Counted from the stretch's first letter, positions 11,269 through 21,903 are shown. The stretch: DNA of 64,000 nucleotides from Candidatus Legionella polyplacis (GCF_037013735.1 NZ_CP135136.1:124001-188000), one strand, 5' to 3'. Notes: a model not told the origin generated them from the letters alone. Made by a program: numbers and translations.

Positions 11269-12433
11269 AAATTCCATTATTAACTCTAATAGTACGATAA
11301 ACTTTTCTAAAATTTTTATTTTTAATAAATATTTTATTTAAATTATCACTATTTATTCTATTCTTTACTTTATATTCATCTAAAATCATTTTTTTTTTAA
11401 CAAAACTATTAGACAATAATAATTTGTTTAAAGGATAATAAATAAAATTTTTAGAATCAATATTAATAATAATTTTACTAACTTTTTTTAACACAGACTG
11501 CATCATATCTAAATACATACGCTCAGCAATAATTTTAGGAGATATTTTATATTCTGGTAATAAATATAAAAACTCAGATACCTCTCCTTTAGCCTGTAAA
11601 ACTAATTGTTTACTATAAGCTTTCGCTTCTTTAATAATACGCTTAGCTTTTCCTTCAGCTATAGGAATCACTTTAGCTTGATAAGCAAGAGCTTGCTCTT
11701 TAAAACGTTTTTCATCTTCTTGAGCCTTGATAGCATCATCAAACGCATCCTGAACATTCTCTGGAGCACGAGCAGGCTGAGGAGAAACATTAGTAATATA
11801 AATACCAGTTTTATACCTACTAATTATTTTAATTAAAGTTTCTCTTACATTTTTTCCCCATATTTCTCTTCCTGCAGTAATAATTTGATCAAGAGAAGTA
11901 TTTCCAACAACCTGACGCAACGCACTAGAAGTAGCCTGTTGTAAACTTTCTTCAGGGTTTACTACATTAAATAAATAAGCTCTTAAATCACCAATTCTGT
12001 ACTGAACAGCTAAAGAAACCGATACTAAATTCTCATCTTTGGTTAACATCTGCGACGAATAAGAATAATCTAATATTCTATCTACATTTCTTACAATCTT
12101 ATAAGAAAATAAACAAGGTATCCAATGCGGTCCTGGACCAACAGTTTTAATATATCTTCCAAATCTTAAAACAACAGCCTCTTCAGCTGGATTTACAATA
12201 AAGACTCCTGATAATATCCATAAAATAAATACTACTAAAATAGACATTAAAAAAATGAATTTTCCTTTTTTAAAAGTAAAAAAATTATTTGTCTTATTTA
12301 TTTTACCAAAAAATCTACAACATAATTCATTAAATCTTCTATAAAATTTTCTACAAATCTCATCCAAATCAGGAGGATATCTTTTACTATCCCAAGGATC
12401 TTTATCCTTATTTGACGAATTATTCCAATTCAT
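11255..12433 (-). CDS. hflK: HflK, band-7/SPFH membrane protease modulator
   Basis: Partner of HflC in the FtsH-associated ring. The N terminus is the typical hydrophilic segment MNWNNSSNKDKDPWDSKR, but shorter in Gly than usual. A transmembrane helix follows at about residues 57-77 (FLMSILVVFILWILSGVFIV), then the SPFH domain (NPAEEAVVLRFGRY, GPGPHWIPCLF) and a helical part with the conserved SPQPARAPENVQDAFDDAI and KRIIKEAKAYSKQLVLQAKGE. Length 392. The C-terminal ~60 residues are poorly conserved and basic. The upstream neighbours common in relatives (hfq, hflX) are missing; 388 bases without a gene precede it. Confidence 0.96.
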   Translation of the reverse strand: MNWNNSSNKDKDPWDSKRYPPDLDEICRKFYRRFNELCCRFFGKINKTNNFFTFKKGKFIFLMSILVVFILWILSGVFIVNPAEEAVVLRFGRYIKTVGPGPHWIPCLFSYKIVRNVDRILDYSYSSQMLTKDENLVSVSLAVQYRIGDLRAYLFNVVNPEESLQQATSSALRQVVGNTSLDQIITAGREIWGKNVRETLIKIISRYKTGIYITNVSPQPARAPENVQDAFDDAIKAQEDEKRFKEQALAYQAKVIPIAEGKAKRIIKEAKAYSKQLVLQAKGEVSEFLYLLPEYKISPKIIAERMYLDMMQSVLKKVSKIIINIDSKNFIYYPLNKLLLSNSFVKKKMILDEYKVKNRINSDNLNKIFIKNKNFRKVYRTIRVNNGIYENN

Positions 12434-12821
12434 CTATTCTCCCATTTAAGGCTATGGAATTTCCAGTTTAAACTGTAATACATAAATATTTTAATTTTAA
12501 TCTAATATAAAAAATATCCAAGAAAACAAATTGTCCAATAATAAAAATATACTATTTTATCGTTAATTAACCATTAATAAAAACCATATTATACATAATT
12601 TTAATGTTTTACACTAAATAAATTTCATAATTATCTAAAAAATAAAAATAAAACTTCTTTAAAAGACTATATAATCTTATTACTTATATTATATAATAGA
12701 ACATATACTTTTAATTTCACTTATATTTACACAAAATACCTTTTTTAAACATACAAAATAACTAATTTTAGCTTAAAATACTTCAGTAATTTCATAAACT
12801 TTACAATATCCTTTTATATAT
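12434..12821. other. Gene-free spacer between hflK and fau
   Basis: A 388-base divergent spacer with no open frame I can assign. It must hold the promoters for hflK (leftward) and the 5-formyl-THF cyclo-ligase (rightward), but AT runs make -10/-35 boxes impossible to pick reliably. hflX and hfq, often upstream of hflK, are not here. Confidence 0.6.
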
Positions 12822-13409
12822 ATGATTATTCACAATTTTAAAAAAAAGCATGATTTTCTAAGAAAAAAACAACAAAAAATAAGAGAATCTTTCTCAATCT
12901 CTTATCAAAATCTAGTATCTAGTATAATATGTAAAAAAATTTCTTTATTAAAACAATATTACTTATCTAAAAATATAGCTCTATATTGGCCAATAAAAAA
13001 AGAAATCAATCTTAATCTATTATGGTTACACTCTTTACTCAACAAAAAAAAATGTTACTTTCCTTTTATGAAGAAAAATAAAACATTAACTTTTTTACAA
13101 GCAAAATCTAATACTCCTTTTATAAAAAATAAATATAATATTTTAGAACCAGATTATACAAAATCAAAAAAAATAGCTTTAAAAAAATTAGATATTATAT
13201 TTATTCCAATAATAGCTTTTGATAAAAACTGCAACAGACTAGGAATGGGTCATGGATATTATGATAGAACATTATCATATAAAAAAAACATACCCACTTT
13301 AATAGGAGTAGCTTACGAGACACAATGTGTACATCACATTGATAAAAATCACTGGGATATAAATATCAATTTAATAGTTACACAATATTCAACATATTAT
13401 AAAAAATAA
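12822..13409 (+). CDS. fau: 5-formyltetrahydrofolate cyclo-ligase
   Basis: ATP-dependent conversion of 5-formyl-THF to 5,10-methenyl-THF, returning the storage folate to the active one-carbon pool (YgfA/MTHFS family). The family signature RLGMGHGYYDRTLSY lies at residues ~139-153. NIALYWPIKKEI near 50 and the IFIPIIAFDKN element before the signature also match. Length (195) is normal. The N terminus is basic and helical (KKKHDFLRKKQQKIRESF), as in the family. It works with folA and fmt, also in this window. Spacing to ubiK is 250 bases, so joint transcription is uncertain. Confidence 0.93.
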   Translation: MIIHNFKKKHDFLRKKQQKIRESFSISYQNLVSSIICKKISLLKQYYLSKNIALYWPIKKEINLNLLWLHSLLNKKKCYFPFMKKNKTLTFLQAKSNTPFIKNKYNILEPDYTKSKKIALKKLDIIFIPIIAFDKNCNRLGMGHGYYDRTLSYKKNIPTLIGVAYETQCVHHIDKNHWDININLIVTQYSTYYKK

Positions 13410-13659
13410 TTATATAAAAATAAACCTATTATAAACATATATAATATGATATCCTTCCTATAATAAAATTGATAGAATCATATACAAAGATATATGCATA
13501 AAAATATTGATATTTTGAAAAATAGCAAAATTTTTTAAAAATAAACAATAAATTGCATGAATGGAAAATACATTACTAAAAAAATAAAAATATAGATCAT
13601 TAACAAAATTCATAAAAATAAATGTTAATATAAAAACTAACCAATAATCACACAATAAG

Positions 13660-13854
13660 ATGCTAGAAAATAATTTCTACAAAAAATTAAAAAGCACTAT
13701 ACAAAACATATTATTACGCTTAAATATAGTTACAAGAGAAGAATTTGAAATTCAAACAAAAGTACTAAAAAAAACAAGAGAAAAAGTAGAACTTTTACAA
13801 CAACAATTAGAAGATTTTATTAAAAAAACAAAATCTAGCAATAAACTAAAATAA
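13660..13854 (+). CDS. ubiK: UbiK (YqiC/BMFP), ubiquinone biosynthesis accessory factor
   Basis: A 64-residue coiled-coil protein of the UbiK/BMFP family. E. coli UbiK forms trimers that bind membranes and support aerobic ubiquinone synthesis with UbiJ. Here an amphipathic N-terminal helix (residues 5-22) leads to the family core IVTREEFEIQTKVLKKTREKVELL and a C-terminal heptad-like coil (LQQQLEDFI). The usual length is 75-100, so this is a trimmed version. Its presence suggests a ubiquinone-dependent respiratory chain is still kept, an inference from the family. The ATG at 13660 has no clear Shine-Dalgarno. Confidence 0.85.
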   Translation: MLENNFYKKLKSTIQNILLRLNIVTREEFEIQTKVLKKTREKVELLQQQLEDFIKKTKSSNKLK

Positions 13855-14070
13855 TATTTAGTACTAAAAATATTTAAAAATCAATCAAAACATTATTAAA
13901 ATAATTAATAGCCAAAATATATAAATGAATTAAAATATAAAAATTAAAACAAAAATACAATATAAATAATGTAAATAACCCTGTTTATTACTCAACAAAA
14001 ATAAATAGACATTCATAATATATTAAATATCTCTTTCTTATAAGAAAAATATAATTTTTAATTACAACCA

Positions 14071-14898
14071 ATGAAAATTAATTTCACCAAAATGCATAGT
14101 TTAGGAAACGATTTTATCATCATAAACGGAATATATAACAAAGTTTCACTCTCACCAAGATACATAATAAAAATTGCAAACCGTCATACAGGTATAGGGT
14201 TTGACCAATGTATACTTTTAAAAAAAAGTAATAACAAAAAAATCGATTTTTTATGCGCTATATATAATAGTAATGGAAAAGAAATTTTTCAATGTTGTAA
14301 TGGAATACGTTGTTTATATAAATTCATAATTTATAACAACATTACTAAAAAAAAAAGAATTACTATTGCCACAAAATTTACTAAAACTATAACATTTTTA
14401 AATCAAAAAAAAACAATAACTACCGTTATAAAAAAACCTAAATTAATAAATATTATTAAATCTTATGATTATTTCAAAAAAAAACACCTTCACACATTAA
14501 TTATAAAAAAAAAAATAAAATATCAAATCTATACAATTGATATTGGAAATCCTCATGCAGTTATAGTTAATAAAAACATTAATAAAATCTCTATAAAAAA
14601 ATTAGGAAAACAAATCAGTGAACATTCATTTTTTAAAGAAGAGACTAATGTAGAATTTATGCAAATAATTAATTCCAATAATATTAAAATTCGTGTATAT
14701 GAAAGAGGATGTGGAGAAACTAAATCTTGTGGAAGTGGAGCAATAGCATCAGCTGTTATAGCAAAAATATTTTTTAACCTTAATAAAAAAATTAATGTAC
14801 TTTTTTCAGAAGGAAAATTATCAATATATTGGCCTTCAATATATAGCCCTGTATACATTACGGGACCAGCAAATATAGTATATAAAGGTATCTTATAA
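14071..14898 (+). CDS. dapF: Diaminopimelate epimerase
   Basis: Interconverts LL- and meso-diaminopimelate, the last step before meso-DAP enters peptidoglycan. The start MKINFTKMHSLGNDFIII is the family N terminus. The two catalytic cysteines are in FQCCNGIRC (about residue 75; the usual CGN is CCN) and ERGCGETKSCGSGAIAS (about residue 220). IDIGNPHAVI and EETNVEFMQI are also diagnostic. Length 275. With the aspartokinase in this window it supports DAP supply for MurE, which lies outside. A 172-base spacer and an AT-rich leader precede it, so it is probably transcribed alone. Confidence 0.97.
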   Translation: MKINFTKMHSLGNDFIIINGIYNKVSLSPRYIIKIANRHTGIGFDQCILLKKSNNKKIDFLCAIYNSNGKEIFQCCNGIRCLYKFIIYNNITKKKRITIATKFTKTITFLNQKKTITTVIKKPKLINIIKSYDYFKKKHLHTLIIKKKIKYQIYTIDIGNPHAVIVNKNINKISIKKLGKQISEHSFFKEETNVEFMQIINSNNIKIRVYERGCGETKSCGSGAIASAVIAKIFFNLNKKINVLFSEGKLSIYWPSIYSPVYITGPANIVYKGIL

Positions 14899-15143
14899 AG
14901 AAGATAACATTTTAAAAAAAATAATTAACACTTAAAATAATATTTTTTATTATATAAAATATATTTTTAATTTTATTAAACATACTAATTTTATCATATA
15001 AAAAATAATATACAATTCTATTATATTAGAATAAATAATATATCAATTACAAAACTTCATTAGTATAATTAGTAAAAATTTAAATCTTGTATTACTATAA
15101 GATTTTGTATATTTAATGTTATCTAATAAACTACGAAAAAACA

Positions 15144-16583
15144 ATGAATATAAAATATAACTGGATCAAAATTACACTACCAATCTCAATTATTTTTTCA
15201 TTTCGTATGCTTGGATTATTTATGTTAATTCCTATTTTTACAATTTTATCGTCCAAACTAAGATATGCGACTCATACATTAATAGGAATCGCTTTTGGAG
15301 TTTATGGACTAACTCAAGGAGTAATGCAAATTCCGATGGGGATTTTATCTGATTATTACAATAGAAAAACAATACTTACAATTAATCTATTCTGTTTTTC
15401 CATTGGAAGCTTAATAGCTTCTTTCAGTAACTCAATTTATACTATGATTTTTGCTAGAAGTTTACAAGGATTTGGAGCAATAGGAAGTGTTTTAATCGCA
15501 CTACTCTCTGACTTAATTTCAGAAAAAGAAATAACTAAATCTATGCTCATTATAGGAATTAGTATTGGAATTACTTTTAACATCGCCATAATAACAAGTC
15601 CAATTATTACTTACTATTTTCAATTAAAAAGTATATTTTACATATCAACTGTATTACCAATTATTGGTATAATTTTATTATATATCTCAATACCAAATCC
15701 ACAAAAAAAAATCTTTTATTTAACAAAAAATCAAACTTTCTTACATATATTAAATACAGTTATAAAAAACAAAAATCTGCAAAAACTAAATTTAAGTATA
15801 TTTATACATCATTTTATTTTAATCACAACATTTTATGCATTGCCAATCATACTCAAAAACTTATATTTATTTAAAGCAAAACAAAATGAACAGTGGATTT
15901 TTTATTTTAAATTAATAATCCTTGCATCAATCATTACTATTCCAATAATATTTTTTACTGAAAAACGTAAATTAATAAAAAAAACAATATTATATTCAGT
16001 AATCACTATTGGAACTTCACAAATACTTATAGCATTTTTATATCGATACTCTTACTCATTACTATTTTTACTTATATTAATATATTTTATTTCTTTTAAT
16101 ATCTTAGAAGCAAATCTTCCATCTTTAATATCAAAACAAGCATATCACTCTACTAAAGGAACAGCAATTGGAATATATTCTAGCAGTCAATTTTTAGGAA
16201 TTTTTACTGGAGGATTATTTAGCGGAATATTAGATTCTAACGTAGGCATAATAGGAATATTTATAATGAATGCATCTATTTCTTTAATATGGGTAATTAT
16301 TTGTTTTTATATAGAACCAAATATAAGGTTATTAACCTTGCCTATAAAAATATTAAATTTTTACAAAAAAAATAGTGAATATATTAATAATAATTATATT
16401 ATTATTAATAATAAAAATAAAATTAATTTTCTAAAAAAAATAAATAAAATTCCTGGAATAAAAAAAATTTTTTTATCAAAAAAAGAAAAAAAACTTTATA
16501 TATATATTGATAACAATCAAATAAAAAAAAATATATTACACAAATTAACAATATGTAATTTACTTATTATAAAAAAAAATTGA
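15144..16583 (+). CDS. MFS transporter, YajR-like
   Basis: A twelve-helix major facilitator superfamily permease with a C-terminal soluble extension, like E. coli YajR. FRMLGLFMLIPIF opens helix 1. The loop 2-3 motif GILSDYYNRKTIL (about 65-77) is the MFS 'motif A' region, and FARSLQGFGAIGSV is in helix 4. After helix 12 (about residue 395) comes an Asn/Lys-rich linker and a ~60-residue domain (NFLKKINKIPGIKKIFL...) resembling YajR's ferredoxin-like YAM domain. Length 479. The substrate is unknown. It is the only transporter apart from SecYE in the window. Its place next to ssb matches the uvrA-MFS-ssb neighbourhood of some gammaproteobacteria; uvrA is absent here. Confidence 0.85.
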   Translation: MNIKYNWIKITLPISIIFSFRMLGLFMLIPIFTILSSKLRYATHTLIGIAFGVYGLTQGVMQIPMGILSDYYNRKTILTINLFCFSIGSLIASFSNSIYTMIFARSLQGFGAIGSVLIALLSDLISEKEITKSMLIIGISIGITFNIAIITSPIITYYFQLKSIFYISTVLPIIGIILLYISIPNPQKKIFYLTKNQTFLHILNTVIKNKNLQKLNLSIFIHHFILITTFYALPIILKNLYLFKAKQNEQWIFYFKLIILASIITIPIIFFTEKRKLIKKTILYSVITIGTSQILIAFLYRYSYSLLFLLILIYFISFNILEANLPSLISKQAYHSTKGTAIGIYSSSQFLGIFTGGLFSGILDSNVGIIGIFIMNASISLIWVIICFYIEPNIRLLTLPIKILNFYKKNSEYINNNYIIINNKNKINFLKKINKIPGIKKIFLSKKEKKLYIYIDNNQIKKNILHKLTICNLLIIKKN

Positions 16584-16637
16584 ATCTATTTTTAATTTGT
16601 TTTACAATAATAAAAAATTAATTATTAAATATTAAAA

Positions 16638-17177
16638 ATGTCTAGAGGAATAAATAAAGTAATATTAATAGGCAATGTAGGAAACACTCCAGAAATTAGA
16701 TACATGTCCAATGGAAATCCAGTTGCAACGCTTTCATTAGCGACAAATGAAGTATGGAAAAATAAAAAGACATTTGAAAAACAAGAAAAAACAGAATGGC
16801 ATAGAGTAATTTTTTTCAATAAACTTGGAGAAACAGTAAGAGAATATATAAAAAAAGGATCTAAGCTTTATATAGAAGGAAGTCTAAGAACAAGAAAATG
16901 GCAAGATTCAGAAGGAAAAGATAGATATATAACAGAAATTGTTGCTAATGACCTAAATATATTAGGAAACAAAAATGATAATCTATCTGAAAACATAACA
17001 TCTGGAATTCCTGAAAAAAATCTTCAACAAAATGATCCCAAAAAAACTATCAATATAAATACTGAAGACAATTTTCCTATGGAAAATATTAATACAAAAA
17101 ATGAATTATCAAAAAATATATTTGATGAAATCAACGAAGAATTAAATAACGAATTAAATGATGAAATTCCATTCTAA
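16638..17177 (+). CDS. ssb: Single-stranded DNA-binding protein
   Basis: Tetrameric SSB that coats single-stranded DNA and recruits replication and repair proteins. The OB fold occupies residues 1-112: [22 protein letters not shown], then [35 protein letters not shown] and [10 protein letters not shown] disordered Asn-rich linker follows, ending in the acidic tip NDEIPF that binds partner proteins such as exonuclease I and RecO. Length (179) is normal. It converges with rplQ, with 44 bases between the stops. Confidence 0.98.
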   Translation: MSRGINKVILIGNVGNTPEIRYMSNGNPVATLSLATNEVWKNKKTFEKQEKTEWHRVIFFNKLGETVREYIKKGSKLYIEGSLRTRKWQDSEGKDRYITEIVANDLNILGNKNDNLSENITSGIPEKNLQQNDPKKTININTEDNFPMENINTKNELSKNIFDEINEELNNELNDEIPF

Positions 17178-17221
17178 TCTTTTTATATAAGATATATAAT
17201 TACAAAAAGTAAATAAATTTT

Positions 17222-17575
17222 TTATTCAACCAATAGAACCACAGCCATTAAAGCATTATCTCCAGACCTATATCCACATTTCAATACCCTAGTATAACCA
17301 CCAGGCCTATTTATATATCTAGGTCCTAAAACATTAAATAATTTTTTAACAACTTCTTTTGATCTTAACTTATTAAAAACACTACGACGTGCAAATACAG
17401 AATCTTTTTTACTAATAGTAATAATTGGTTCTATATATCTACGTAACTCCTTACCTTTATATAAAGTTGTTTTTATAATTTCATTTTTTATTAAAGAAAC
17501 ACACATGTTAAAAAACATCAATCTCTTATGACTACTTAATCTATTAAAATTATTTCTATTACATTTGTGACGCAC
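17222..17575 (-). CDS. rplQ: 50S ribosomal protein L17
   Basis: Large-subunit protein near the tunnel exit. [24 protein letters not shown] is the family N terminus, and [26 protein letters not shown] the C-terminal hallmark. Length 117. It starts with GTG at 17575 behind a strong AGGAGG (17581-17586, spacing 5). It is the last gene of the alpha operon, 125 bases after rpoA, and converges with ssb. Confidence 0.98.
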   Translation of the reverse strand: MRHKCNRNNFNRLSSHKRLMFFNMCVSLIKNEIIKTTLYKGKELRRYIEPIITISKKDSVFARRSVFNKLRSKEVVKKLFNVLGPRYINRPGGYTRVLKCGYRSGDNALMAVVLLVE

Positions 17576-17700
17576 ATTATCCTCCTGTTCATAATTAAAT
17601 AAAATATTTTTTTAATAAATATAATTTATAAAAAATTTTAGTATATCATTTTACATTTTTAATAATAACAATCAAAACATTTACTAAAATAATTAAAAAT

Positions 17701-18711
17701 CTATTTTTTCTCCTTACTAGGAGAAACCCAATTTTTAATAGTCATACCTAAAGATAAAGAACGAGATGCAAGAACATCCTTAATTTCATTCATAGATTTT
17801 TTCCCTAAATTAGGCGTTTTTAACAACTCAGATTCCGTTTTCTGTACTAAATCACCTATAAAATGAATATTTTCTGCTTTTAAACAATTTGCCGATCTCA
17901 CAGTTAAATCTAAATCATCAACTGAACGCAACAATACGGGATCAAACATAAAAGAAGACTCCTTCTTTTCAACCTTTTCAACCTCTTCAATCTTAATATT
18001 AATGAAAGCTTGTAATTGTCTTTTCAATATATACGCAGACATTTCAATTGCTTCCATTGGATCAATAGTTCCATTCGTATATAATTCAATAGTCAATTTA
18101 TCAAGATTAGTTCTATTACGTACCCTAGTGCTATCAACAAAATAAGATACTTTTTTTACTGGAGAAAATATATTATCTATTTTTAAAACTCCAATAGACT
18201 TATTCATATTATTTTCTTCTTTATCATTAGAATGTATTAAAGATTCTGAAGAATAAAACCCAATGCCCTTTATAACTTTTAATGACATACTTAAATATCC
18301 ATTTTCATTTAAAGTTGCAATAACTAGATCTGGATTCATAACATCTACACCATTAACTAATTCTATATCACCAGCAACAACTTTACATGGACCATGTTTC
18401 GTTAAATGTAAAATAACTTCTTCTTTACTAGTAGTCATTTTTACAGCAACCTGTTTTAAATTAAGTAATATATTTACTACATCTTCTCTAACTCCATCAA
18501 TTTTACTATACTCATGAGATACATTTTCAATATTTACTTCAACTATAGCACTTCCAGGCATAGAAGATAAAAGAATTCTTCTAAGAGCATTACCTAATGT
18601 ATGACCATAACCTCTTTCCAAAGGTTCAAGAATAATTTTAGAATAATTTATAGAATCTGAAGATACCTTTAATGCAGATGGAACTAACATTTCATTGATT
18701 TTATTATACAT
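17701..18711 (-). CDS. rpoA: RNA polymerase alpha subunit
   Basis: Assembly platform of RNA polymerase and contact for UP elements and activators. The N-terminal dimer domain carries [26 protein letters not shown] (about residues 30-55). A linker leads to the C-terminal domain (about 255-325) with [23 protein letters not shown] and [25 protein letters not shown], the helix-hairpin-helix that binds DNA. Length 336, slightly above E. coli's 329. It sits in the alpha operon between rpsD and rplQ. The intact C-terminal domain suggests UP-element or activator contacts are still possible. Confidence 0.99.
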   Translation of the reverse strand: MYNKINEMLVPSALKVSSDSINYSKIILEPLERGYGHTLGNALRRILLSSMPGSAIVEVNIENVSHEYSKIDGVREDVVNILLNLKQVAVKMTTSKEEVILHLTKHGPCKVVAGDIELVNGVDVMNPDLVIATLNENGYLSMSLKVIKGIGFYSSESLIHSNDKEENNMNKSIGVLKIDNIFSPVKKVSYFVDSTRVRNRTNLDKLTIELYTNGTIDPMEAIEMSAYILKRQLQAFINIKIEEVEKVEKKESSFMFDPVLLRSVDDLDLTVRSANCLKAENIHFIGDLVQKTESELLKTPNLGKKSMNEIKDVLASRSLSLGMTIKNWVSPSKEKK

Positions 18712-18734
18712 TTAATACATCTCCAAAAAAATAA

Positions 18735-19355
18735 TTATTTTGAATAAAGCTCAACCACCAAATTTATGTTGTAGTCAGAAACCAAATCGCTCATCGATGG
18801 ATAGGAACAAAAAACTCCACTATATTCATTTACATTAACTTTTAACCAATTAAAATTTTTTTTCTGTTTAGAAAAATTAATAGCAGATTTAATTCTGTCT
18901 TGATTCTTTGCTTTTTCACTAATGCAAATAGTGTCATTTATTGACAAAAGATATGATGCTATATTAATAATTTTTCCATTTACCAATATACACTTATGAC
19001 TCACCAACTGCCTAGACTCTGCTCTAGTACTAGAAAATCCCATTCTATAAACTACATTATCAAGACGTCTTTCAAGAAACCTTATTAAATTCTCACCAGT
19101 TGAACCCTTCTTCATGGAAGCTTTTTTATAATAATTTCTAAATTGTCTTTCTAAAACTCCATATAATCGTTTGATTTTTTGTTTTTCTCTTAATTGAATT
19201 CCATAATCACTTAATCTAGGTCTAACTCCAGATTTTTTTCCAGGCAAACTATCATATTTACATTTATTTTTATAATCACGTATACCACTTTTTAAATATA
19301 AATCTAAATTCTCTCTACGTGATAACTTGCATTTTGGTCCAAGATATCTAGCCAT
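18735..19355 (-). CDS. rpsD: 30S ribosomal protein S4
   Basis: Primary 16S-binding protein that nucleates 30S assembly and guards decoding fidelity. [24 protein letters not shown] opens it, and the S4 RNA-binding domain ([25 protein letters not shown], about 95-120) is intact. Length 206. It lies 23 bases before rpoA in the alpha operon. In E. coli S4 represses this operon, but I see no obvious leader pseudoknot here. Confidence 0.98.
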   Translation of the reverse strand: MARYLGPKCKLSRRENLDLYLKSGIRDYKNKCKYDSLPGKKSGVRPRLSDYGIQLREKQKIKRLYGVLERQFRNYYKKASMKKGSTGENLIRFLERRLDNVVYRMGFSSTRAESRQLVSHKCILVNGKIINIASYLLSINDTICISEKAKNQDRIKSAINFSKQKKNFNWLKVNVNEYSGVFCSYPSMSDLVSDYNINLVVELYSK

Positions 19356-19411
19356 ATTTCTATAAATCTCCTTTAATTCAATGTATTTTTCAATATATAT
19401 AACACAACTAA

Positions 19412-19804
19412 CTATACTCTTCTCTTTTTTGGCGGTTTACATCCATTATGAGGAATTCCAGTCACATCAGTTATTTGAATAATTTTAAAATCTTGAGAAA
19501 TTAACTCTCTAATTGTAGATTCACGCCCAGGACCAGGACCGTTAACTAACACAATAACTGAATTCATTCCATATTTTTCTTTAGCAATTTTCGCAGCTCT
19601 TTCCATGGCAACCTGTGCAGCATAAGGAGTGCTCTTTCTCGATCCTTTAAAACCAGAACCTCCAGAACTTTCCCAACATAAAGTATTTCCCTGTCTATCA
19701 GTAATCGTAATTATTGTATTATTAAATGATGCATGAATATGTACTATTCCATCTAATATGGAACTTTTTTTACTTTTTTTTTGTTCTTTATTTTTTTCTA
19801 TCAT
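19412..19804 (-). CDS. rpsK: 30S ribosomal protein S11
   Basis: Platform protein of the 30S subunit near the mRNA exit. [43 protein letters not shown] and the C-terminal [18 protein letters not shown] are family hallmarks. Length 130. The N terminus is short and basic with a run of Lys-Ser. It lies between rpsM and rpsD in the alpha operon. Confidence 0.98.
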   Translation of the reverse strand: MIEKNKEQKKSKKSSILDGIVHIHASFNNTIITITDRQGNTLCWESSGGSGFKGSRKSTPYAAQVAMERAAKIAKEKYGMNSVIVLVNGPGPGRESTIRELISQDFKIIQITDVTGIPHNGCKPPKKRRV

Positions 19805-19848
19805 ATTAACTCTATTATATATAATGTTAATAATATAACACTTTTTAA

Positions 19849-20196
19849 TTATCTACTTCTTTTACTTTTCCTTGTCTTAGCATTTGTCCTTGTCCTTTGT
19901 CCTCTCACTGGCAAACATCTACGATGTCTATTTCCTCTATAACATCCAATATCAACTAATCTTTTTATATTCATAGAAACTATACGTCTTAAATCTCCTT
20001 CAACATTAATTTTTGCAATTTCAGAACGCAAATTTGCTATATCAGAATCTGACAATTCTGATATTTTGGAACAAATATTTACATTAATTGATCTACATAT
20101 ATTTACAGCAGTAGATTTTCCTACTCCATAAATAGACATGATTGCAATCATAATATGTTTACTGTCTGATATATTTACTCCAGAAATACGAACCAC
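19849..20196 (-). CDS. rpsM: 30S ribosomal protein S13
   Basis: Head protein of the 30S subunit that bridges to the large subunit and contacts P-site t[28 protein letters not shown] is the N terminus and [27 protein letters not shown] the C terminus. Length 115, a few residues shorter than usual. The start is GTG at 20196 behind a GGGGG purine run. First gene of the alpha operon, after rpmJ. Confidence 0.97.
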   Translation of the reverse strand: MVRISGVNISDSKHIMIAIMSIYGVGKSTAVNICRSINVNICSKISELSDSDIANLRSEIAKINVEGDLRRIVSMNIKRLVDIGCYRGNRHRRCLPVRGQRTRTNAKTRKSKRSR

Positions 20197-20354
20197 AAAT
20201 ACCCCCTTTTTTTTCTTACATCTTGCACTATTAAAGAATTAAACACACTATATAAAATAACTTTTATAAAAAATATTTAAATCTCTACAAAATAGTTTAT
20301 ACCAATACTAACAAAAAATATTTGTATATAAAAATATCATTATTCTTTTACAAT

Positions 20355-20471
20355 TTACCCCTGTTTTTGTTTATGTCGTTTATCTTTATCGCATAAAACA
20401 CGTACAACCCTATTTCTTCTAATTACCTTACAATAACGACAAAATCTCTTTACCGATGCTCGTATCTTCAT
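20355..20471 (-). CDS. rpmJ: 50S ribosomal protein L36
   Basis: A 38-residue zinc-ribbon protein of the large subunit. It starts [20 protein letters not shown] and ends [12 protein letters not shown], with the zinc ligands Cys11, Cys14, Cys27 and His33 all present. It lies between secY and rpsM with no infA, which is the gammaproteobacterial arrangement. Confidence 0.97.
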   Translation of the reverse strand: MKIRASVKRFCRYCKVIRRNRVVRVLCDKDKRHKQKQG

Positions 20472-20543
20472 AATATAAAATAAAAATTTCTCTATATAAA
20501 CACAATAAAAAATTATCTCTATTTACTACTTATTTAAAAAAAC

Positions 20544-21848
20544 TTATAAAAACTTTGGTAATTTAATACCTTTAAAATTTGCTTTCTTTATTAAAGAATC
20601 ATATTGTTTAGACATAAGATAAGCCTGTATTTGAGATATAAAATCCATAATAACAACAACTACTATCAAAATAGATGTTCCACCAAAATAAAATGGTACA
20701 TTCCAAGTATACATTAAAAGTTGTGGTAATAAACACACTAACATCAAATATGTTGCACCAAATAAAGTTAACTTCATCATAACAGTATATATATATTTCA
20801 TAGTTTGTTCTCCAGGACGTATACCTAAAATGTAAGCACCGGATTTTTTTAAATTTTCCGCAGTATCTTTAGGGTTAAATACTAAAGTAGCATAAAAAAA
20901 AGAAAAAAACAAAATAGACAAAGAATAAATAAATAAATATAAAGGTTTTCCAGGGGAAATCAGTAACCCTATATTATATAAAAATCCTGTTGTTTTTCCT
21001 TTTGCAAAAAACTGAATTAACATAGAAGGCAATAATATAATACTTGAAGCAAAAATCGGAGGAATAACACCAGAAATATTAATTTTTAATGGTAAATGAC
21101 TAGTTTGCGCAGCATATACTTTTCTTCCATAAGTACGCTGAGCATAATTAACACGAATACAACGTTGTGCCCTTTCAATAAAAACAACAAAACTAATAAT
21201 AAATATTATCATTAATAATAATAACAATAAAACTATTAATTTTAACTTTCCTTCTCTTTCTTGTTGTACTACTCTAACTATAGAAGAAGGAATACTAGAA
21301 ACAATTCCAGAAAAAATAATTAAAGAAATTCCATTTCCTATACCTTTTTCTGTAATTTGCTCTCCCAACCACATTAAAAACATTGTTCCAGAAACTAGAG
21401 TTATAACAGTTGTAAAATAAAATAAAGCATTTGAATACAAAACTAAACCTTGAACAACTAACCATCTTGCCATACCTAAAGATTGAAATACAGATAACAA
21501 TAATGTTAAATATCTTACATATTGATTTATTTTTTTTCTACCTAAAACCCCTTCTTTTTTCAATTGATCTAATGAAGGAATTATTAAAGATAGCAATTGA
21601 ATAATAATAGACGATGATATATAAGGAAATATACCAATAGCAAATACTGTAAACCTAGATAATGAACCACCAGAAAAAATATTAAACAGTCCAAATATTG
21701 TATTTTGTTGATTCTGAAAAAAAATATTCAACTCTCTTAAATTTAACCCAGGAACAGGTATATAAGAACCCAATCTATAAACCACAATAGATACAAAAAG
21801 AAAAAATAATCTAATATTAATCTCTCTTAAACCTATTTTTTTCACCAT
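20544..21848 (-). CDS. secY: Preprotein translocase SecY
   Basis: Channel subunit of the SecYEG translocon in the inner membrane. Ten transmembrane helices are visible. The plug region and helix 2 (IFSGGSLSRFTVFAIGIFPYISSSIIIQLL) and the cytoplasmic loop GEQITEKGIGNGISLIIFSGIV are strongly conserved. YAQRTYGRKVYAAQTSHLPLKIN and ILGIRPGEQTMKYI are also typical. Length 434. Last but one gene of the spc operon, after rplO. With secE at 47409-47777 it gives two of the three SecYEG subunits. Confidence 0.98.
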   Translation of the reverse strand: MVKKIGLREINIRLFFLFVSIVVYRLGSYIPVPGLNLRELNIFFQNQQNTIFGLFNIFSGGSLSRFTVFAIGIFPYISSSIIIQLLSLIIPSLDQLKKEGVLGRKKINQYVRYLTLLLSVFQSLGMARWLVVQGLVLYSNALFYFTTVITLVSGTMFLMWLGEQITEKGIGNGISLIIFSGIVSSIPSSIVRVVQQEREGKLKLIVLLLLLLMIIFIISFVVFIERAQRCIRVNYAQRTYGRKVYAAQTSHLPLKINISGVIPPIFASSIILLPSMLIQFFAKGKTTGFLYNIGLLISPGKPLYLFIYSLSILFFSFFYATLVFNPKDTAENLKKSGAYILGIRPGEQTMKYIYTVMMKLTLFGATYLMLVCLLPQLLMYTWNVPFYFGGTSILIVVVVIMDFISQIQAYLMSKQYDSLIKKANFKGIKLPKFL

Positions 21849-21903
21849 AATCCTTTCTATACTTTTAAAGTAATATAAAATTTATAAAAAATAATAACTA
21901 CAA

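Noticed and set aside
13458-13655. 65-residue hydrophobic open frame on the - strand between fau and ubiK
   Set aside because: It starts at TTG with no Shine-Dalgarno, is biased to Phe/Ile/Leu as any AT-rich frame would be, and matches no family I know.
20472-20543. Apparent loss of infA between secY and rpmJ
   Set aside because: Gammaproteobacteria normally have no infA at this site, so the gap is a lineage clue, not a deletion.
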